DNA from: UBA2387 sp019454665
GTDB lineage: Bacteria; Armatimonadota; Fimbriimonadia; Fimbriimonadales; Fimbriimonadaceae
Assembly (NCBI GenBank): GCA_045862995.1
Contig: BTVX01000008.1
Coordinates: 62,001-126,000, forward strand
Length of the DNA stretch: 64,000 bases
Direction: 5' to 3'
The position numbers and the translations under genes were made by a program. Below are positions 8,502 to 17,092 of the stretch, in pieces (within the stretch, counting starts at the first letter, position 1; every line of letters begins with the position of its first letter). The notes below the pieces were generated by a model. The model was not told where the DNA came from. It did not search any database and saw only the letters and a list, made by a program, of their open reading frames with translations.

Positions 8502-11471
8502 ATGTTTGGCCGTGCGTCCTTGGCACTATTGATGCTCGCCGCTTCGTTCGCGGTTCAGGCGCAAACGCGCAACCGACCGCCGGCAACACCGCCTCCGGCT
8601 CAGACCACGACGGTTCTACCGGTCAACCGCGTGTCGCTGTTCCCCAACGGTTCCCGCCTTGTTCGCGAGGCCAAGCCGCTCGAAGGCGTGCGGCGCAACA
8701 CCGCGCTCAAGGTCAAGGACGAGCTCTCTGCCGCCGCCAACGCCGTCGAGTACATCGTGGCCAACACCGAGACCGTTCGCTTGCGCCCCCGGTCGCGTGC
8801 GGTGCTCGACAGTCTGCCGCCCGAAACCCCCAGCCCCAACGCCGAAGCCCTGACCAGAATCAAGGTTCAGGAAGGCACGATGCTCGTCCGGGGGAGCCAT
8901 GCCTTTCGCGGCGCCGGACGGTTCGTGGTCGAGACGCCCATGGGGATCGGGACGGCGGCTCGGGGGACCAGTTTTGCGGTGACTTACTCCGACCATGGCG
9001 CGGACATTTTGGTCGCCGAGGGCGAGGTGGACATCACGTCGGCGACCGACCCATCGCAGCGGTTGATCGTGCGGCACGGGCAAAAGGCGTTCGTCGGGAG
9101 TTCGATCAACGAGCCGTTCCCGACGTCTCCCGTGGCTCTCGGTCCGGCGGACTTTGCCCTCTTCGTCGAGCTGCTCTCGCTGCCGGGATCGGCCAACGGA
9201 GGCGACCTGCAGAACGACATCGCCAACGCCGACATCAGCGAGATCTTCACCAAGCGCTGGGACCCCAACGGCCGGTGGGCCGCCAACGGACCGCCGGCAC
9301 CCGACACTTACGACGACGCCTGGGAGCCCGAACTCCGCAACATCGTGCGGTTCGACCGGCCTGTGGGGACTGCGGCGGATGCCCGGTTCGATGGGTTTGC
9401 CGTGGTCAATCAGGAGGGTGTGCGGCGCGCCTTGGGCGAGGGCTTCCACCTGCAGGCGCTGTCGCCCGATGGCAAGACGATCTACGCCACCAGTCTGGAG
9501 AAGGGCCTCTGGGCGTTCGACTTCGACGGCAAGGCCGAGCCGCGCCAGATCAGCCCGAAGCCGCTCGTCGAGCTCGACATCTCGCCGGACGGGACGCGTT
9601 TGGTGGCCTGTGTCGGCTTCAAGCTCGTCGAGGGCCGCCCGCGCGCGTTGCGCGACCACTGGGTCGTCTTGGAGATCGCCACGGGCAAAGAGCGAACGCT
9701 CGAACAAGCAGAACCGCTCCGTGAGGAGAGGTTCGACCAATCGTACGATTGGTACCTGCGCGGACGCATGGTCGGCGCGTGGTTCGAGGAGGGCAAGCGC
9801 CTGATCGCCCATCGCGGCGAAGACCGAAACGCCGTGTTCATCGCGGGCGACGGCGAGACCCCGAGGGTCGTCCTTCGCGGGCGGGGTTACATTGCGCCGA
9901 TGGGCGGGCAGTGGATCTATTCGCCGGGGTTCGAGAACGAGACGCGGCGCGAGGTCACCGTGGTTCGGGTGTCGGACGGCCGCTCGTGGACGTTCGAGGT
10001 CGCCAAGCCGGTCGAGAACTCGGCCAACGCGTGGACCCTCGGCGACCGGACGATCCAGGTCAGCCTCACGCATCAGATTCGGTTGGGCGCGAACCCCGAA
10101 CTCGTGGAAGCCGCTCGCCGACCCGAGGACACCTACCCGCAGATCCCGGGGGCGGTGTCGCCCGACGGGCGGTTCATCGCCTACGTCGAAGCGCTCACGG
10201 ACCGTCTGATCGTGGCCGACGCCAAGACGCCGACCCGCCTCTTCGACACCGGGATCGCCTTGCCCGCCGACGTCCGGCTCACGTGGTTGCCCGTTGGCGA
10301 CACGATCGCCTACCGTCGTACCCAGCCCGACTACCACGACATGTACGCCGACGAGGAGGAACGCAAGACGCCCAAGCCGATGCGTTTGGTCGCTGGCGAA
10401 GTCGAGTTGGGGGCCATCAAAATGCCCGCCGCGCTCAAGAAGCCGGACGGCACGAGCGACTTCACCGCCAACCCCCGGCCGGACGTCGCCACGTTGATCG
10501 GCACGCCGAGCCAAGCCCTTGACCTCAAGGCCCAGGACAGCAACGGGCGCGTGACGGGAACGCTCAAGGGCGGCCCGGCAATGGAAGCGGTCTTCTGGGA
10601 TCGCGCCACGGGTGTCACCACGCTGATCCGACCCGGCTCGGATTTCACGGCTGGCATCGACGTCTCGGACGCGGGCCTCGTCGGCAACTCGTCGCAGGGC
10701 GCGTTCTTCTGGTCGCCCCAGAGCGGCTTTGTGGATTTGGGCGGCGAGCTGCGGTTGAACGCCCTGGGCAAGCTGACGGTTGGCTTCACACGCACTCGCG
10801 AGAACGGCGTGACGCAGGCCTTCGCTTATGACACCGCCGCCTGCACTTTCCGGCCGCTCGACCGGACCGAGAGAGAGTCGGAAGTGCTCATGGTGAGCCG
10901 AGACGACAGCGTCTTGGTACGCGTTCGGGATGGCAACCGCTCGAGGTTCTACGTTCACGGCTGGGATGGAACGATGCGCGAGGTGGTCCTGCCTGGCCGG
11001 CTGGTGCAAGAAGATGGCAAAGACGGCTTCTACGAGATGTTCTTGTCCACCGATGGCAAGGTGTTCGGGCGCGCCGATTTCCAGGGGTTGGGTTGGAAGG
11101 TCTTCGAGAGCGACCGCAATGGCCGGACCTTCCTCTACGAGCGGGGCCTCGACGGTGACGGCGGCTCGTCCTTCTCGCTCATTTCGATTGCCGGGACATG
11201 GAACGGCAAGCTGGTGGTCGTCGGCTCGCTCAGCGATTCGGAGGGCGGCTTCACGGGGTTCACGCCCGCCTATCTCTCGCGGGAAGGCGTCGAGCCGTTC
11301 TCGGCGAAGCTGGACTTCTCGTTGTTTACGCTGTTCACCGCGTACGAGGTCTCGCCGCTGGGTCAACTCGTTTGCGTCGGGCACAAGAAGAACAGTCTGG
11401 ACACCATCAGCTTCCTCGTTGATTTGGCCAGATTCGACGCGTTGCCCGGCGGGAGGATCATCAGGAACTAA
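8502..11471 (+). CDS. Secreted FecR-domain protein with beta-propeller repeats
   Basis: A 989-residue exported protein. The signal peptide MFGRASLALLMLAASFAVQA is followed by a Pro/Thr-rich linker and a FecR-type domain (about 75-205: VQEGTMLVRGSH, VETPMGIGTAARGTSFAV, VAEGEVDI, HGQKAFVG). The remaining 750 residues consist of WD40/TolB-like propeller blades (LSPDGKTIYATS, ISPDGTRLVACV, VSPDGRFIAYV), and near 680-760 there are HAF-like units (GRVTGTLKGG, EAVFWDRATG). FecR domains usually report periplasmic state to a membrane partner; here that is probably the CHASE2 cyclase 18 bases upstream. TATAAT at 8490-8495 gives the gene its own, probably leaderless, start. Its stop overlaps the stop of the convergent RibD-like gene. 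Confidence 0.82.
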   Translation: MFGRASLALLMLAASFAVQAQTRNRPPATPPPAQTTTVLPVNRVSLFPNGSRLVREAKPLEGVRRNTALKVKDELSAAANAVEYIVANTETVRLRPRSRAVLDSLPPETPSPNAEALTRIKVQEGTMLVRGSHAFRGAGRFVVETPMGIGTAARGTSFAVTYSDHGADILVAEGEVDITSATDPSQRLIVRHGQKAFVGSSINEPFPTSPVALGPADFALFVELLSLPGSANGGDLQNDIANADISEIFTKRWDPNGRWAANGPPAPDTYDDAWEPELRNIVRFDRPVGTAADARFDGFAVVNQEGVRRALGEGFHLQALSPDGKTIYATSLEKGLWAFDFDGKAEPRQISPKPLVELDISPDGTRLVACVGFKLVEGRPRALRDHWVVLEIATGKERTLEQAEPLREERFDQSYDWYLRGRMVGAWFEEGKRLIAHRGEDRNAVFIAGDGETPRVVLRGRGYIAPMGGQWIYSPGFENETRREVTVVRVSDGRSWTFEVAKPVENSANAWTLGDRTIQVSLTHQIRLGANPELVEAARRPEDTYPQIPGAVSPDGRFIAYVEALTDRLIVADAKTPTRLFDTGIALPADVRLTWLPVGDTIAYRRTQPDYHDMYADEEERKTPKPMRLVAGEVELGAIKMPAALKKPDGTSDFTANPRPDVATLIGTPSQALDLKAQDSNGRVTGTLKGGPAMEAVFWDRATGVTTLIRPGSDFTAGIDVSDAGLVGNSSQGAFFWSPQSGFVDLGGELRLNALGKLTVGFTRTRENGVTQAFAYDTAACTFRPLDRTERESEVLMVSRDDSVLVRVRDGNRSRFYVHGWDGTMREVVLPGRLVQEDGKDGFYEMFLSTDGKVFGRADFQGLGWKVFESDRNGRTFLYERGLDGDGGSSFSLISIAGTWNGKLVVVGSLSDSEGGFTGFTPAYLSREGVEPFSAKLDFSLFTLFTAYEVSPLGQLVCVGHKKNSLDTISFLVDLARFDALPGGRIIRN

Positions 11472-12145
11472 GCGCGGCGGTAGCGGAGGAAAACTTCATC
11501 GCCGACGGGCTGGCACGAGACAAGTTCGAAACGCTTGACCTCGGTTCGGGCGAGGGGTGCGCCGCCCGCCATCGTGGGGAGGTTCGCGCCCAGCTTGACC
11601 TTGGGCGCGAGGGTCAGGAACACCTCGTCCATCAGGTCGTGGCGCAGCAACTCGGCGTTCAGTTCCGCGCCGCCCTCGCACAGGAGGACGCGGATGCCGA
11701 AGTCGTTGCGAAGGGTGGCTAGGAAGCCCAGCCAAGAGGGCTTGTCGCTCAAGTCCGCTCGAATCACGCGAACGCCTGCGGCCAGGTCGGGCAGGGGCGC
11801 ATCGGGATGGGCCACCACGATGGCCTTCCCCGGCGCATCGGTGAAGAAACGCACGGTGGGATCGAAACGCCCGGTCTTCGTGGCGACGAGGCGCACCTTG
11901 TCGGCGGCGTACCAGAGCTTGGGCGTCGCCCGCAACGTTCCGGCCCCAATGAGCACGGCGTCGGCCTTCGATTCCAGCACGCGCATCGTGGCGTGGTCGA
12001 GCGGCGAACCCAGGTCCACCACGGGCTCGTCCACCTCGCCCGTGACGATCTTGCCGTCGATCGTCGCGGCCGTGTTGTTGAAGACGTAGGGCCGGTTGGG
12101 CGGCGGCTCGGGGAACGCGACGTCCTGGTACAGGCCTTCGATCAA
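11468..12145 (-). CDS. RibD C-terminal-domain reductase (dihydrofolate-reductase-like)
   Basis: A 225-residue protein matching the reductase half of RibD, which uses NADPH to reduce the ribosylamino-pyrimidine intermediate of riboflavin synthesis; stand-alone copies often have other pyrimidine or pterin substrates. Seen: PYVFNNTAATIDGKIVTG near the start, the MRVLESKADAVLIGAGT segment, LLCEGGAELNAELL and a closing DEVFLTLAPKV. The deaminase half is absent. I chose TTG 12145, which overlaps the TGA of the DsbA-like gene (TTGA), because the family match begins right after it. The frame extends further upstream, but that part is the shadow of the DsbA-like gene. Translational coupling to the upstream gene is likely. 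Confidence 0.8.
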   Translation of the reverse strand: MIEGLYQDVAFPEPPPNRPYVFNNTAATIDGKIVTGEVDEPVVDLGSPLDHATMRVLESKADAVLIGAGTLRATPKLWYAADKVRLVATKTGRFDPTVRFFTDAPGKAIVVAHPDAPLPDLAAGVRVIRADLSDKPSWLGFLATLRNDFGIRVLLCEGGAELNAELLRHDLMDEVFLTLAPKVKLGANLPTMAGGAPLARTEVKRFELVSCQPVGDEVFLRYRRA

Positions 12146-12732
12146 CCCACCACCTCGCGCAGGGCGCGGCGCAGCACGCGATAGGGCTGTTCGGCGTAGC
12201 GCCGCCCACCAATCCAGAACGTGGGCACGTTCCAAACGCCCGAGGCGTAGGCGGGCTCGTCGAACAAGACGATGCGCTCGGCGTATGCGAGGGCTTGGAT
12301 GGGGTCGAAGGGGGTCCCGAGGATCGGTTCGACCACCCGCTGAACGACCTCCGGTTCCCCGATGGGTTCGCCCTCCATCCACAGCGCATTGTAAAGCGCG
12401 GTCACGACAGCATCGGCGCACCCGACATCCTTGGCCGCTTCGACCGCGCAATGGGCGAGGCGGGTCCGAAGGTTGCCATCGTGCGGGAACGGGGGGAAAT
12501 CGAGGTCTTCGGCGGCGTAGGCGAGTTCGAGGCGCGTGGGTTTGCCGGGCCTTTCGCCGTCTGGAGGCGATCCCGGAGTAAAGTCGTTCAGCGCCATCGG
12601 CTCGGGATACAACTCGTACCCACGCCATTCGATGACGATGTCGAACTCTTCACGCATGCGCCGAATCTGCGACATCGCGATCCAGCACCACGGGCAACTG
12701 AAGTCGTGCGCCACGGGCACCACCAAGCTCAT
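12142..12732 (-). CDS. DsbA-family (FrnE-like) thioredoxin-fold oxidoreductase
   Basis: A 196-residue cytoplasmic DsbA-fold protein. The redox motif CPWC is at residues 13-16 right after the first strand (VVPVAHDFSCPWC), and the cis-proline loop is GVWNVPTFWIGG. A helical insertion between them is as in FrnE/2-hydroxychromene isomerase relatives. No signal peptide is present, so periplasmic disulphide formation is unlikely; a cytoplasmic thiol-redox or isomerase role fits better. I preferred ATG 12732 over 12768: CACAAT (12739-12744, minus strand) lies 6 bases upstream. Its ATG overlaps the ATG of the opposite-strand lipoprotein gene within one CATG. Confidence 0.83.
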   Translation of the reverse strand: MSLVVPVAHDFSCPWCWIAMSQIRRMREEFDIVIEWRGYELYPEPMALNDFTPGSPPDGERPGKPTRLELAYAAEDLDFPPFPHDGNLRTRLAHCAVEAAKDVGCADAVVTALYNALWMEGEPIGEPEVVQRVVEPILGTPFDPIQALAYAERIVLFDEPAYASGVWNVPTFWIGGRRYAEQPYRVLRRALREVVG

Positions 12733-13081
12733 GGGGCCATTGTGGGCCATCGCCCTCGCCGCGTGCATCGGGTGCGCTCAGCCCGACATCACAGGCAAGT
12801 GGACCGGCCCGCTGCCCTTGCAGGGCGGCGCGGACTGCCAACTCAAGCTCTTCCGCGACGGGCGCTTCGAGTTCGGCTGCTCGGGTCAGGATGCCCCATG
12901 GGGCGAGGGACAATGGACGCGAGAGGGCGGCCGTTTGCGGCTCGGCTACACCGTGTACATCGTCGGCGAGCGGCGACTGCCCGATGTCCCCGTGCCGACG
13001 ACGGTCGAGTATGTGTCTCGGGGCAACCGCATGGACGTGCGCTGGGCGGGCGGCTCGGGCGAATGGGTGCGGTCGCTCTAG
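12731..13081 (+). CDS. Small lipoprotein of unknown function
   Basis: A 116-residue predicted lipoprotein. The N-terminus MGPLWAIALAACIGCAQPD has a lipobox-like LAAC (or the later GC). The mature part is a short beta-sheet domain: ITGKWTGPL, CQLKLFRDGRFEFGCSG, GQWTREGGRLRLGYTVYIVG and MDVRWAGGSGEW. Two further Cys may form a disulphide. The pattern resembles small META/lipocalin-like lipoproteins but I cannot name a family. The gene exactly fills the gap between its neighbours: its ATG overlaps the DsbA-like ATG on the other strand in CATG, and its TAG overlaps the opposite stop in CTAG. Confidence 0.65.
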   Translation: MGPLWAIALAACIGCAQPDITGKWTGPLPLQGGADCQLKLFRDGRFEFGCSGQDAPWGEGQWTREGGRLRLGYTVYIVGERRLPDVPVPTTVEYVSRGNRMDVRWAGGSGEWVRSL

Positions 13082-13665
13082 CGGCGCGTCCCGTAGACCA
13101 TCACGGCCACCGGGTCGCCGACCTTCATTCCCGCATGACACTTGAGGCATTCGGGCTTGGAGAGGAACACGCCACGCGCCTCAAGCATCCACGTGTCGAC
13201 CTTCCGTTGCAGGGTACTTCCCTTGCGGATAGGCTCCAAGGCCAACTTGGCAAACTTCAGGTGGTTATCGGGGTTGATGCCTTTGATGTTCATCGAGGTC
13301 GAGTTGACGGCCTCCGGCCCAAAGCGTTTGGCCAGAGTTTCGGCGGACAGGGGCTTTCCGCCATTGCCGTAGACCGTGGCAAAGTACTCGACGCCATTGG
13401 CTTTGGCTTCTTCCGCGGCTTTGCGCGAGAGCGCCGTCCAATCGAGGTAGTGCTGGCCCACGACCGGAGTGCCACGGATGCGGCTGACTCCGAACCGGGC
13501 GGGTTGCCAGCGTCGAACCGCCTTCCCGTTCTGCTCCACCTCGACCCACTTCCCTTCGGTCAGGCTCAGGTCTTGGAACACGCCGTCGTAGTAGGCGTGC
13601 AGAAGATCGGTCACGGTCGGCTCCTGCGCGGGAGCCAGGGCGAGGGCGATCGCGAGGATGAGCAT
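13078..13665 (-). CDS. Exported Tll0287-like (DUF3365) haem-binding protein
   Basis: A 195-residue protein with a very short signal-like start (MLILAIALALAPAQ). The body follows the Tll0287-like/DUF3365 sensor fold: RFGVSRIRGTPVVG, a central EYFATVYGNGG segment, then LKFAKLALEPIRKG. Near the C-terminus ECLKCHAG is a CxxCH c-type haem site. Members are periplasmic redox or gas sensors, often at the front of kinases; here it stands alone. It may report redox state outside the cytoplasm. It overlaps the convergent lipoprotein gene by the shared CTAG stop. No cytochrome maturation genes are nearby. Confidence 0.72.
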   Translation of the reverse strand: MLILAIALALAPAQEPTVTDLLHAYYDGVFQDLSLTEGKWVEVEQNGKAVRRWQPARFGVSRIRGTPVVGQHYLDWTALSRKAAEEAKANGVEYFATVYGNGGKPLSAETLAKRFGPEAVNSTSMNIKGINPDNHLKFAKLALEPIRKGSTLQRKVDTWMLEARGVFLSKPECLKCHAGMKVGDPVAVMVYGTRR

Positions 13666-13738
13666 GATCCGCTTGAACGCCCCGACGGGGCATCGAGTTC
13701 AGTGGGTGGTGCCGCGAATCGGAGCGTCCCGACCGGGC

Positions 13739-14728
13739 CTAGCGCCCGATGAGCCGCGCGATCTCGGGGTCGGCCATGTTGGCCTTGTCCACCACCTTCG
13801 CGCCCGTATCCACGCGCTTCTCGACCGATTCCTTCTTCAGGTGCTTGACCATCGCCTCGACGCCCAGCTTGCCCATCAGGAATGGGTTCTGGACCACGAG
13901 CGCGTCGATCTCGCCCTTCTCCAGCCCCTCGACCAGCTTGGTCGACGAGTCGAAGCCCACGAAGCGCACCTTGCCCGCCAGCCCCGCATCCTGCAACGCA
14001 CGGAGCATGCCGAACGTGCTTGACTCGTTGGGGCAATACACGGCATCGAAGCCGACGCCCGAGCCCTCGCGGAACCGCTCGATCAGGCGCTCGCTGGCCG
14101 CCTGCGCGGTTTCGGTGGTCGCCCCCGCGTACTGGTTGTCGCTGACGATCGCGACCTTCGAGACGCCCTTGACCACCGACAGGAAGCCCTCCTCGCGTTC
14201 GTGGGTGCTGGCCGAACCCTCCTGATAGCGCAACACGAGCAGCCGGCCGCCGTTGGGCAACAGTTCGAGCATCTTCTGCCCGGCGCTCTTCCCGGCCTCA
14301 AAGTTGTCGGTGGCCACAAAGCTGACGGTTTCCACGTCCTTGAGCCCCGAGTCTATGATCAGGACGGGGATGTTCGCGCCTTGCGCCTGGGTGACGGGGA
14401 TGCGAAGGGCCGTGTCGTCGAGCGGCGCCAGCACGATACCGTCCACGCCCTGCGCCACGAAGTCCTCGACGACCTTGATCTGGTCCTCGCGATCGTCCTC
14501 CTTCATGGGGCCCTTCCAGATGACCTCCACGCCGAGTTCCGAACCCGCTTCGTTGGCTCCGGCTTGCACGGACTTCCAGAATTCGTGGGTCGAGCCCTTG
14601 GGGATCACGGCGATGCGGAGCTTGTCCGAGGTTTCTTTGCCGTCGGCCGTGCCGCCGCCCTGCTGACAGCCAAACACCATTAGGGCCGCAAGCGCGGCCG
14701 CCGCCATCGTCCAAACGCCTTTGTTCAC
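13739..14728 (-). CDS. Sugar-binding lipoprotein of a ribose-type ABC importer (orphan)
   Basis: A 329-residue type-1 periplasmic binding protein of the RbsB/LsrB class. The lipobox ends at Cys21 (LMVFGC), followed by a Gly-rich linker. Ligand-lobe motifs are present: IPKGSTHEFWKSVQAGANE, GVDGIVLAPLDD, VLIIDSGLKD, ATDNFEAGKSAGQ and FVGFDSSTKLVEGLEKGEI. It should bind a free sugar or autoinducer. No permease or ATPase of this class lies within the window, so the transporter is encoded elsewhere or the protein serves chemotaxis. The start is GTG 14728; TAAAAC (14735-14740, minus strand) is 6 bases upstream, which suggests a leaderless message. Confidence 0.85.
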   Translation of the reverse strand: MNKGVWTMAAAALAALMVFGCQQGGGTADGKETSDKLRIAVIPKGSTHEFWKSVQAGANEAGSELGVEVIWKGPMKEDDREDQIKVVEDFVAQGVDGIVLAPLDDTALRIPVTQAQGANIPVLIIDSGLKDVETVSFVATDNFEAGKSAGQKMLELLPNGGRLLVLRYQEGSASTHEREEGFLSVVKGVSKVAIVSDNQYAGATTETAQAASERLIERFREGSGVGFDAVYCPNESSTFGMLRALQDAGLAGKVRFVGFDSSTKLVEGLEKGEIDALVVQNPFLMGKLGVEAMVKHLKKESVEKRVDTGAKVVDKANMADPEIARLIGR

Positions 14729-14748
14729 AACGCGGTTTTACCCCGAGT

Positions 14749-15426
14749 TCAGCGGCCCTTGCGTGTCTGCCAATCGGGAGGCGGAGCGTAGGCTTGGTTA
14801 CGAAGGTTCATGGCCGCATGACCGTCGAAGTAGAGCCGCGACGTGTATCGGCCGTGGGGCGTGACCATGCTCGGTCTGCCGTCGGTGAAGACGGTGAAGA
14901 CCAGATCCTCCAGGTAGGCCACTTTCCGCGGGTGCTCGATCGCCGCAAGCGAGAAGCTCAGAGTTCCGTCAGCGCCCACGGCTTCCCACATCTCTTGCTT
15001 ACCCCCGGTAAGTGCGCCTAGGCCGTGGACAAAGATCATCCGGTAACCGAACGTGGCCGCCTTCTCGCCCTCCCAGGATTCCTCGCCGTGGACCTTGGGG
15101 TCGTGCGCGGGGCAGAAGAAGTGCTCGGGCTCCAAGCCTCCGACGGTCGTCAGCGCGGCTTTCCATTCCACCGGCTTACTGGGAATCTCCTTGCCGTGTT
15201 GGGGCCAACTCAGCCCGTAGGTCACCATCGGAGGCAGCTTGTCGTCGTTGGCTGCGGCGTAGAGCAAGGTGGCTTGGCCCAGCTTGCCCAAATTGTCCAG
15301 ACAGCGCACAGAGAGGTCTTGCGTTTGGGCAAGGCCCACCACGCAGCTCCATGACGCAAGCACCATTCCGCTCACCAAGACTAGGCCCATGAAGCCCCGT
15401 GTCGAAGTCAAGATTGCGTTGTTCAT
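14749..15426 (-). CDS. DUF1559-type pseudopilin with a degenerate prepilin signal
   Basis: A 225-residue protein related to the Gram-negative pseudopilins with H-x9-DG domains. Typical features are seen: CLDNLGKLGQATLLYAAAND after the membrane segment, and HGRYTSRLYFDG (H, nine residues, DG) before the end. The N-terminus, STRGFMGLVLVSGMVLASW, keeps Gly-Phe but lacks the usual TLIE with the essential Glu+5, so processing and pilus assembly are doubtful. It may be a membrane-anchored secreted derivative. GGAGAA lies just upstream of ATG 15426. It follows the Cys-rich gene by 31 bases and is probably co-transcribed with it. A normal pseudopilin start is at 63913 for comparison. Confidence 0.72.
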   Translation of the reverse strand: MNNAILTSTRGFMGLVLVSGMVLASWSCVVGLAQTQDLSVRCLDNLGKLGQATLLYAAANDDKLPPMVTYGLSWPQHGKEIPSKPVEWKAALTTVGGLEPEHFFCPAHDPKVHGEESWEGEKAATFGYRMIFVHGLGALTGGKQEMWEAVGADGTLSFSLAAIEHPRKVAYLEDLVFTVFTDGRPSMVTPHGRYTSRLYFDGHAAMNLRNQAYAPPPDWQTRKGR

Positions 15427-15457
15427 CTGAAGGTTTCTCCGGATACGTCGTGTCCAA

Positions 15458-15805
15458 TCAGTCTGGCGGTTGACCCCACATGCAGTCCCCGCCCGCCTCT
15501 GTGCACTGCGGCCTCTCCTGAGCCGTCGGCGCATCTTCAATATAAGCTGTACAAGCCGCGTTGGAATAGTATTTGATCTTTGGACACGTGACCTTGGACC
15601 AAGCGCATCCCGTGCTCCCGGTGAACAGCTTGTTTCCAAACGATGCACGCTTCGCCCACTTCACGTTCGGTACCACCTCGGTGCACTCCTGGCAACAGGC
15701 ATTGTATGGCTGGCAACACGCGGACCCGCCGTTCAACGCATAGTTGGCTCCCATCGCCACCAAAGCAACCGCTCCCAATAACGCCAAGGCCAAGATCGGC
15801 TTCAT
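15458..15805 (-). CDS. Small secreted cysteine-rich protein
   Basis: A 115-residue exported protein with signal peptide MKPILALALLGAVALVAMG and ten cysteines in the mature part, including two CC pairs (SACCQPYNACCQEC) and single Cys at regular spacing to the end (GCAW, VTCP, AACT, PQCT, DCMW). The pattern implies a disulphide-held fold, perhaps a small extracellular toxin-like or structural protein. I know no family. ATG 15805 is preferred over a TTG at 15826: TATGAT (15815-15820, minus strand) precedes it by 9 bases. It is followed at 31 bases by the pseudopilin gene, so the two are likely made together. Confidence 0.6.
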   Translation of the reverse strand: MKPILALALLGAVALVAMGANYALNGGSACCQPYNACCQECTEVVPNVKWAKRASFGNKLFTGSTGCAWSKVTCPKIKYYSNAACTAYIEDAPTAQERPQCTEAGGDCMWGQPPD

Positions 15806-15859
15806 TTCGGTCCCATCATACGACAAAGTCGCACACTCCCCCCCCCCGCGCCAAATTGT

Positions 15860-17092
15860 TCATCTAAAATTCAGATTGTAACAGATGCCGGGGAGCCCGT
15901 GCACCGTGGCTACATCTGGCCAATACGCCAATTCTCGATAGTCCTCCGCCTCCCAGACTGCGAAGTCCGCCGCCATACCGGGCATGAGCGCGCCATGCGA
16001 CGTTTCCAAGCCCAACGTGGCCGCTGCGTTCACGGTAACCGCCGTCAGGCACTCGGCGGGAGTCATTCGCATGAAGCGGCACGCGAGCGCCATGCAGAAC
16101 GGCAACGAAGGAACGGGCGAAGAACCCGGGTTGAAGTCGGTCGCGAGCACGACGGGCAGCCCCGCGTCCACCATCTCCCTGCCCAGCGGGTAGCGGGATA
16201 GGCCCAGCCCCCAAACCGAACCGGGCAACAACACCGGCGTCACACCTGCTTCGGCGAGAGCGGCGATGCCGTCGGCGCCCGTGTGCTCCAAGTGGTCGGC
16301 CGTCCGGGCGCTCAGGCGCGCCGCCAACACCGCCCCGCCCGAATCCGCCAGTTGGTCCACGTGCATCCGCAGCCCCAGCCCGTGCGCCCGCGCCGCCAAA
16401 GCCAGGCGCTCGGCGTCCTCGTGCGAAAAGTAACCCTCTTCGACGAAGACGTCCACGTCCCGCGCCAGTTCCTCGCGCGCCGCCAAGGGCACGAGTTCAC
16501 CGCAGACCATGGCGAGATAGGCTTCGGGGTCTTGGTCCTTGGGGTAGGCATGCGCGGCGAGCAACGTAGGCACGACCCGTGGCCGCAAGGACTGCAACGC
16601 CCGCAGGCTGCGGAGTTCGCCATCCCGGTCTAGAGCGTAACCCGTTTTCGCTTCCGCTATCGTCGTACCGTGTCGTCCCAACAGGTCGAAGTGGTGGGAA
16701 GCCCTCTTCGCTAGCTCCTCTGTGTTCAGAGGGCGCGTGGCCCCAACGGTCCGCCAGATGCCGCCACCGTCAGTCGCGATCTCGGCATAAGTCTTCCCTT
16801 GGCTTCGCGCCTCGAAATCGTCCAAACGGTCGCCACCAAACACCAAGTGCGTGTGCGCATCCACCAGACCCGGGGTGATCAGCCTCCCCCCGGCATCGCA
16901 GTAGTCCGCATCGGCGGGCGCGATCCATTCGATCTCGTCTTGGGGGCCGACCGCCTCGATCTTGCCGTCGCGAACGATCATCGCCGCGTCCGTGATCAAG
17001 CCGATATCGCCCATCTCGGAACCGACCCGCGCGCGCTTGGGGCCCTGCATGGTCACGATCTGACCACATTGCCCGACGACCAACGGCCTCAC
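15860..17092 (-). CDS. hutI: Imidazolonepropionase
   Basis: A 410-residue amidohydrolase that opens the ring of 4-imidazolone-5-propanoate to N-formimino-glutamate in histidine breakdown. Metal-binding DAHTHLVFGG, the substrate segment GGGIWRTVGATR, AEAKTGYALD, LLAAHAYP, HVDQLADSGG and ATDFNPGSS are all present, and length is normal. It starts with GTG 17092, whose last bases overlap the stop of the upstream formiminoglutamase gene (GTGA), so the two are translated as a pair. Histidine ammonia-lyase lies 15 kb away at 32038; urocanase is not in the window. Confidence 0.93.
   Translation of the reverse strand: MRPLVVGQCGQIVTMQGPKRARVGSEMGDIGLITDAAMIVRDGKIEAVGPQDEIEWIAPADADYCDAGGRLITPGLVDAHTHLVFGGDRLDDFEARSQGKTYAEIATDGGGIWRTVGATRPLNTEELAKRASHHFDLLGRHGTTIAEAKTGYALDRDGELRSLRALQSLRPRVVPTLLAAHAYPKDQDPEAYLAMVCGELVPLAAREELARDVDVFVEEGYFSHEDAERLALAARAHGLGLRMHVDQLADSGGAVLAARLSARTADHLEHTGADGIAALAEAGVTPVLLPGSVWGLGLSRYPLGREMVDAGLPVVLATDFNPGSSPVPSLPFCMALACRFMRMTPAECLTAVTVNAAATLGLETSHGALMPGMAADFAVWEAEDYRELAYWPDVATVHGLPGICYNLNFR

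Noticed and set aside
8616..11384. Very long minus-strand open frame (922 residues)
   Set aside because: Shadow of the FecR-propeller gene in GC-rich DNA; no coherent hydrophobic or domain pattern.
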